NCBI GenBank assembly: GCA_900472175.1
Contig: UCHD01000014.1
Location: 62,001-126,000, forward strand
Origin: Hyphomicrobiales bacterium
GTDB taxonomy: Bacteria > Pseudomonadota > Alphaproteobacteria > Rhizobiales > Rhizobiaceae
DNA length: 64,000 nt
Reading direction: 5' to 3'
In this document: one piece after another, positions 60,819-64,000 of the stretch
Numbering within the stretch: position 1 is the stretch's first letter
Layout: each line of letters starts with the position of its first letter
The notes under the pieces: generated by a model
Databases searched by the model: none
The model's input: the letters and a program-made list of their open reading frames with translations, nothing else
What the model was told of the DNA's origin: nothing
Program-made: the position numbers and the translations under genes

Positions 60819-61756
60819 TTGCGGACAGCTCCAAATGTGATGCCGCGCAGCAGGTGCTTGCGAAGGACAATCGTGAAAATCATGACGGGCACGAGAAACA
60901 GCGTCGCGCCTGCGGCCACTGCTGGCCAATCCTGACCGCCGACACCGATGATGGTTGGAATGAAAGGTGGTGCAGTCTGGGCCGTGCCCGAGGTCAGGAG
61001 AACGGCAAAGGCATATTCGTTCCAGGCAAAGATCAGGCAGAAGATTGCCGTCGATGCGATGCCGGTCATGGCCTGCGGCAGGACGACCTTGTAAAACGCC
61101 TGGAAGCGCGTGTAGCCGTCGATCAGCGCCGCCTCTTCGTACTCGATCGGAATCTCGTCGATAAACCCCTTGAGAAGCCACACCGCCAGCGACAGGTTGA
61201 CGGCCGTGTAGAGCAGGATCATGCCGGCATGAGTGTCGTTCAGCCCGAGAGACCGGAACATCAGGAAGATCGGGATGGCGACGGCGATCGGCGGCATCAT
61301 GCGCGTCGACAGGATGAAGAACAGCAGATCGTCCTTGAGCGGAACCTTGAAGCGCGAGAAGGCATAGGCCGCTGCCGTGCCCAGCACGATGCACAGAACG
61401 GTCGAGCCGAAACCGATGATCATCGAATTCGAAAACCGCTCCATGAAGCGCGATGGCCCGGCAATGATGAAGCCATCCTTGCGCACGATGCGGTCATACC
61501 AGGTGTTGGGTTCGCCGAGCTCCTTCAAATCCTGTTCCGTCGCCCGGGTGCGGGTGGTGAACAGGTTGACGTAGCCTTCAAGGGTTGGCTGGAAGACGGT
61601 CTTGGGCGGATAGGCGATGGCGTCGGATGGCGACTTGAAGCTCGTCGCGATGATCCAGAGGAGTGGAAGGATCGTGATCAGGGCGTAGACGACGACAAGC
61701 GTTCCGGCAGCCCATTTTTGACGAACGGAAGGTTCTGTAACGGAATAGCTGCTCAT
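60815..61756 (-). CDS. ABC transporter permease (MalG type)
   Basis: A 313-residue inner-membrane permease. The EAA loop is EEAALIDGYTRFQAFYKVVL, and the C-terminus HLLRGITFGAVRK is typical of MalG-like proteins. It has a longer periplasmic loop than usual after the first segment (about 55-95, FTTRTRATEQDLKELGEPNT). It overlaps the upstream permease and the downstream small protein by four bases each. It forms the channel with the MalF-type partner. Confidence 0.92.
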   Translation of the reverse strand: MSSYSVTEPSVRQKWAAGTLVVVYALITILPLLWIIATSFKSPSDAIAYPPKTVFQPTLEGYVNLFTTRTRATEQDLKELGEPNTWYDRIVRKDGFIIAGPSRFMERFSNSMIIGFGSTVLCIVLGTAAAYAFSRFKVPLKDDLLFFILSTRMMPPIAVAIPIFLMFRSLGLNDTHAGMILLYTAVNLSLAVWLLKGFIDEIPIEYEEAALIDGYTRFQAFYKVVLPQAMTGIASTAIFCLIFAWNEYAFAVLLTSGTAQTAPPFIPTIIGVGGQDWPAVAAGATLFLVPVMIFTIVLRKHLLRGITFGAVRK

Positions 61757-62700
61757 CTTTGCTTCACCTTGTTCAGGGCTTTGACGTAGATTGACGCGAG
61801 GCCGAAGACTGTCACGAAAAGGATGACCGCGTAGGCCGACGCATATCCAGTGCGCCACTTTTCGAAGGCTTCCCGCTTGAGGTTGATGGACGTCAGTTCC
61901 GTGATCGACCCCGGCCCTCCCCCCGTCAGCTGAACCACGAGGTCGAACATCTTGAAGTTCTCGATGCCCCGGAAGAGAACTGCGAGCATCAGGAACGGCA
62001 GCACCATCGGAATGGTGATCGTCCAGAACTGCCGCCATTTGCTGGCGCGGTCGCACTCGGCCGCCTCGTAGATGCTGCTGGGGATGGAACGCAGGCCCGC
62101 CAGGCAGATCAGCATGACGAACGGCGTCCACATCCAGGTATCGACAATGACAATCGCCCAAGGGGCGAGCGAGACGTCGCCGATCATCGAAAACGCGGAA
62201 GGGTCCGTACCAGTGAGATAACCGACCGCGTAATTGAACAGGCCGATTTGCGGCTGATAGAGGAATGTCCAGAAATTGCCGACCACCGCGGGGCTCAACA
62301 TCATCGGCAGGACGATGACCGTCGTCCACAGGTCGTTGCCGCGAAATTTCTTGTTGATCAGATAGGCCAGCGCGAAGCCGATCAGCACCTGCAGGACGAT
62401 GGTCCAGATCAGGAAATGTGCCGTCGCCTGCATCGTCTGCCAGATATCCCCGTCCGTGAGGACGCTGATGTAATTTTTCAGTCCGACGAACTGAACCTCG
62501 GCATTGGGACGATTGACCCGGAAATTGGTAAAGCTCAGCCGCACTGTCCATATCAAGGGAAAGATGTTGACGGCGAGCAGCAGGAAGATTGATGGCGCCA
62601 CGAACAGCCAGGCGATCGCTCTATCGGAGAGCCCTTGGCTGCGTTTGGACACGACAGGCGACGTTTCGCCCACGGCCCGGTCGGCCGATGAATCGAGCAT
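61753..62700 (-). CDS. ABC transporter permease (MalF type)
   Basis: A 315-residue inner-membrane permease. IAWLFVAPSIFLLLAVNIFP is the first membrane segment, and YEAAECDRASKWRQFWTITI is the EAA loop. The N-terminal 25 residues are polar and cytoplasmic. It follows the binding-protein gene after 103 bases and overlaps the second permease by four. Confidence 0.92.
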   Translation of the reverse strand: MLDSSADRAVGETSPVVSKRSQGLSDRAIAWLFVAPSIFLLLAVNIFPLIWTVRLSFTNFRVNRPNAEVQFVGLKNYISVLTDGDIWQTMQATAHFLIWTIVLQVLIGFALAYLINKKFRGNDLWTTVIVLPMMLSPAVVGNFWTFLYQPQIGLFNYAVGYLTGTDPSAFSMIGDVSLAPWAIVIVDTWMWTPFVMLICLAGLRSIPSSIYEAAECDRASKWRQFWTITIPMVLPFLMLAVLFRGIENFKMFDLVVQLTGGGPGSITELTSINLKREAFEKWRTGYASAYAVILFVTVFGLASIYVKALNKVKQR

Positions 62701-62803
62701 GGTATTCCCCTAAATCAGAAGCAGCATAGTTCGCAGGACCGGCCGGCAACCAGCCGGTCCTGCACAGACACCCGGAACCGCGGGGAGGTCACGCGGTCAG
62801 CGT

Positions 62804-64000
62804 CTAGTACTTGCCTTCATCTTCGAAGATCGTCTTCCAGTCATCGACAAGACCATCAAGCGCTTCCTTGGCCGTGCCCTGCCCGGCGATGACGTAATTG
62901 TGGAAGCGTTTCTGCGACGCCTGCAGCAGCGAGGCATAGGACGGCTCGGCCCAGAAGTCCTTCACGATTGCCATGGAATCAAGGAAGGTCTGGGCATAGG
63001 GCTGGCTTTTGGCAAAACCCGGATCCTCGACCACCGCGCGCAGCGCCGAATACCCACCCAGCTGCCACCACTTGGCCTGTACGTCAGGCTGGGCGAACCA
63101 CTTGATGTATTCAAGGGCTGCATCCTGCTTTTCGGAAACAGCAACCACCGAGATGCCCTGTCCGCCAAGCTGAGCGAACTGCTTGCCATCCGGCCCTGCC
63201 GGGTTGGGGAAGTAGCCGGACTTGTCGCCACCGACATTGGGGTCGGCATTGATACCAGGCCAGGTGAAGGCAAAGTTCATCTGCAGCGCCACCTGGCCGG
63301 ATTTGTAGGCGTCGATGTTCTCCGACATATAGGCGTCGGATGATCCGGGAGGAGCGCAGCAATTGTACAGCTCCTTGTAGAACTCCAGACCCTTTACCGA
63401 TTTGTCGGAATTGACATATCCGTCGAGTTCGTAGGGCTTGTCCGGGTTCTGGTATTCGAAGCCGTAGCTGTAGAGCACGTCCATTGCGCCCATGGTGATG
63501 CCTTCGGAGCCGCGTTCGGTATAGATCGCGGCGCCATACACGGTCTTTCCGTCAATCATGCGGCCCTGGAAGAATTCCGCGATGTGCTTCAGCTCTTCGA
63601 AGGTTTTCGGAACAGCAAGATCGTGGCCATATTTCTGCTTGAACTCGGCCTGCAGCTCGGGCCGCGAGAACCAGTCCTTGCGGTAGCTCCAGCCGACGAC
63701 ATCGCCGAAAGCGGGAAGCGCCCAGTAGTTCGGCGTTCCCTTGGGCCATTCGGAATAGCCCGTGACGGTTGCCGGAATGAAGTCGCCCATCTTGATGCCT
63801 TCTTTGTCAAAGAAGGCATTGAGCTTCACATACTGGCCATTTTCTGCCGCGCCGCCGATCCACTGACTGTCACCGATCATCAGATCGCACAGCTTGCCGC
63901 CGGAATTCAGCTCGTTGAGCATGCGGTCTGCGAAGTTTGGCCAGGGAACGAATTCGAAGCTCATTTTATGGCCGGACTTGGCCTCAAAATCCTTGCTGAG
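62804..64000 (-). CDS. ABC transporter substrate-binding protein (N-terminus outside window)
   Basis: The stop is at 62804 and the frame is still open at the right edge, giving about 398 visible residues; the reading KDFEAKSGHKMSFEFVPWPN runs across the ATG at 63964, so that ATG is internal. The family is CUT1-type: DQ-like SQWIGGAAENGQYVKLN, FGDVVGWSYRKDWFS and AFTWPGINADPN are typical. It feeds the permeases encoded downstream. The signal peptide must lie beyond the window. The operon's kinase suggests dihydroxyacetone, glycerol or a related polyol as ligand. Confidence 0.88.
   Translation of the reverse strand, partial: LSKDFEAKSGHKMSFEFVPWPNFADRMLNELNSGGKLCDLMIGDSQWIGGAAENGQYVKLNAFFDKEGIKMGDFIPATVTGYSEWPKGTPNYWALPAFGDVVGWSYRKDWFSRPELQAEFKQKYGHDLAVPKTFEELKHIAEFFQGRMIDGKTVYGAAIYTERGSEGITMGAMDVLYSYGFEYQNPDKPYELDGYVNSDKSVKGLEFYKELYNCCAPPGSSDAYMSENIDAYKSGQVALQMNFAFTWPGINADPNVGGDKSGYFPNPAGPDGKQFAQLGGQGISVVAVSEKQDAALEYIKWFAQPDVQAKWWQLGGYSALRAVVEDPGFAKSQPYAQTFLDSMAIVKDFWAEPSYASLLQASQKRFHNYVIAGQGTAKEALDGLVDDWKTIFEDEGKY

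Overview
The window is GC-rich, densely coded DNA from an alphaproteobacterium of the Rhizobiales, most likely Rhizobiaceae. The pointers are a complete minCDE operon with a CtrA-type box in front of it, many carbohydrate and polyamine ABC importers, a ScpB/DUF1403 gene pair, and a sigma-54 response-regulator system. In Rhizobiaceae, minCDE and this density of uptake operons are typical of a chromid or megaplasmid; placing the window on such a replicon is inference, since no replication genes are present. I found no rRNA, tRNA, CRISPR array or intact insertion sequence.

Layout. 1-921: the 3' part of a possible beta-pore-forming protein, then a terminator. 927-15412: an amino-sugar-like catabolic region with an MFS exporter, two M81 (MlrC-type) metallopeptidases, a GH20 hexosaminidase, an SDR, an RpiR regulator, RidA, an NTF2-like protein, and a carbohydrate ABC importer with a Gfo/Idh/MocA dehydrogenase. 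15732-18136: an exported HExxH protein (DUF922), and a ScpB-like/DUF1403 pair. 18766-26461: a secreted beta-helix/RTX protein, a low-GC island, and a surface-polysaccharide group (GT2, an unknown protein, a WecG/TagA-type GT26 and a WecC-type dehydrogenase). 26519-29749: lhgO, then minCDE on the opposite strand. 30121-34787: an M20 amidohydrolase, an aldehyde dehydrogenase and an exported amidohydrolase. 34791-42982: a full agmatine/putrescine uptake and degradation operon with a LuxR-type regulator. 43497-46004: a ClC channel divergent from a MarR regulator. 46144-47310: two decayed genes. 47371-56353: an ABC importer next to a two-component system with its own binding protein, resembling Salmonella PgtABC. 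56912-64000: a fused dihydroxyacetone kinase with an ABC importer that has two ATPases and a small membrane protein, cut by the right edge.

How the parts work together. In the first cluster the importer and hydrolases probably bring in and trim an N-acetylhexosamine-containing compound, with the RpiR protein as the likely sensor; palindromes with TGAAA/TTTCA half-sites lie near three of its transcription units. In the agmatine operon, agmatine or putrescine enters by the Pot-type importer, AguA and AguB convert agmatine to putrescine, and a class III aminotransferase starts putrescine breakdown. At 47-56 kb a binding protein, kinase and sigma-54 activator probably sense a ligand and switch on an importer whose own binding protein is a paralogue of the sensor; a good -24/-12 promoter sits where this predicts. 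The neighbouring dihydroxyacetone kinase operon suggests that this end of the window deals with three-carbon compounds.

The strongest candidates for something new are the sensor/importer paralogue system, including an apparent AUU start codon on the sensor binding protein, the paired M81 peptidases in an amino-sugar locus, and the unknown 429-residue protein in the polysaccharide group.
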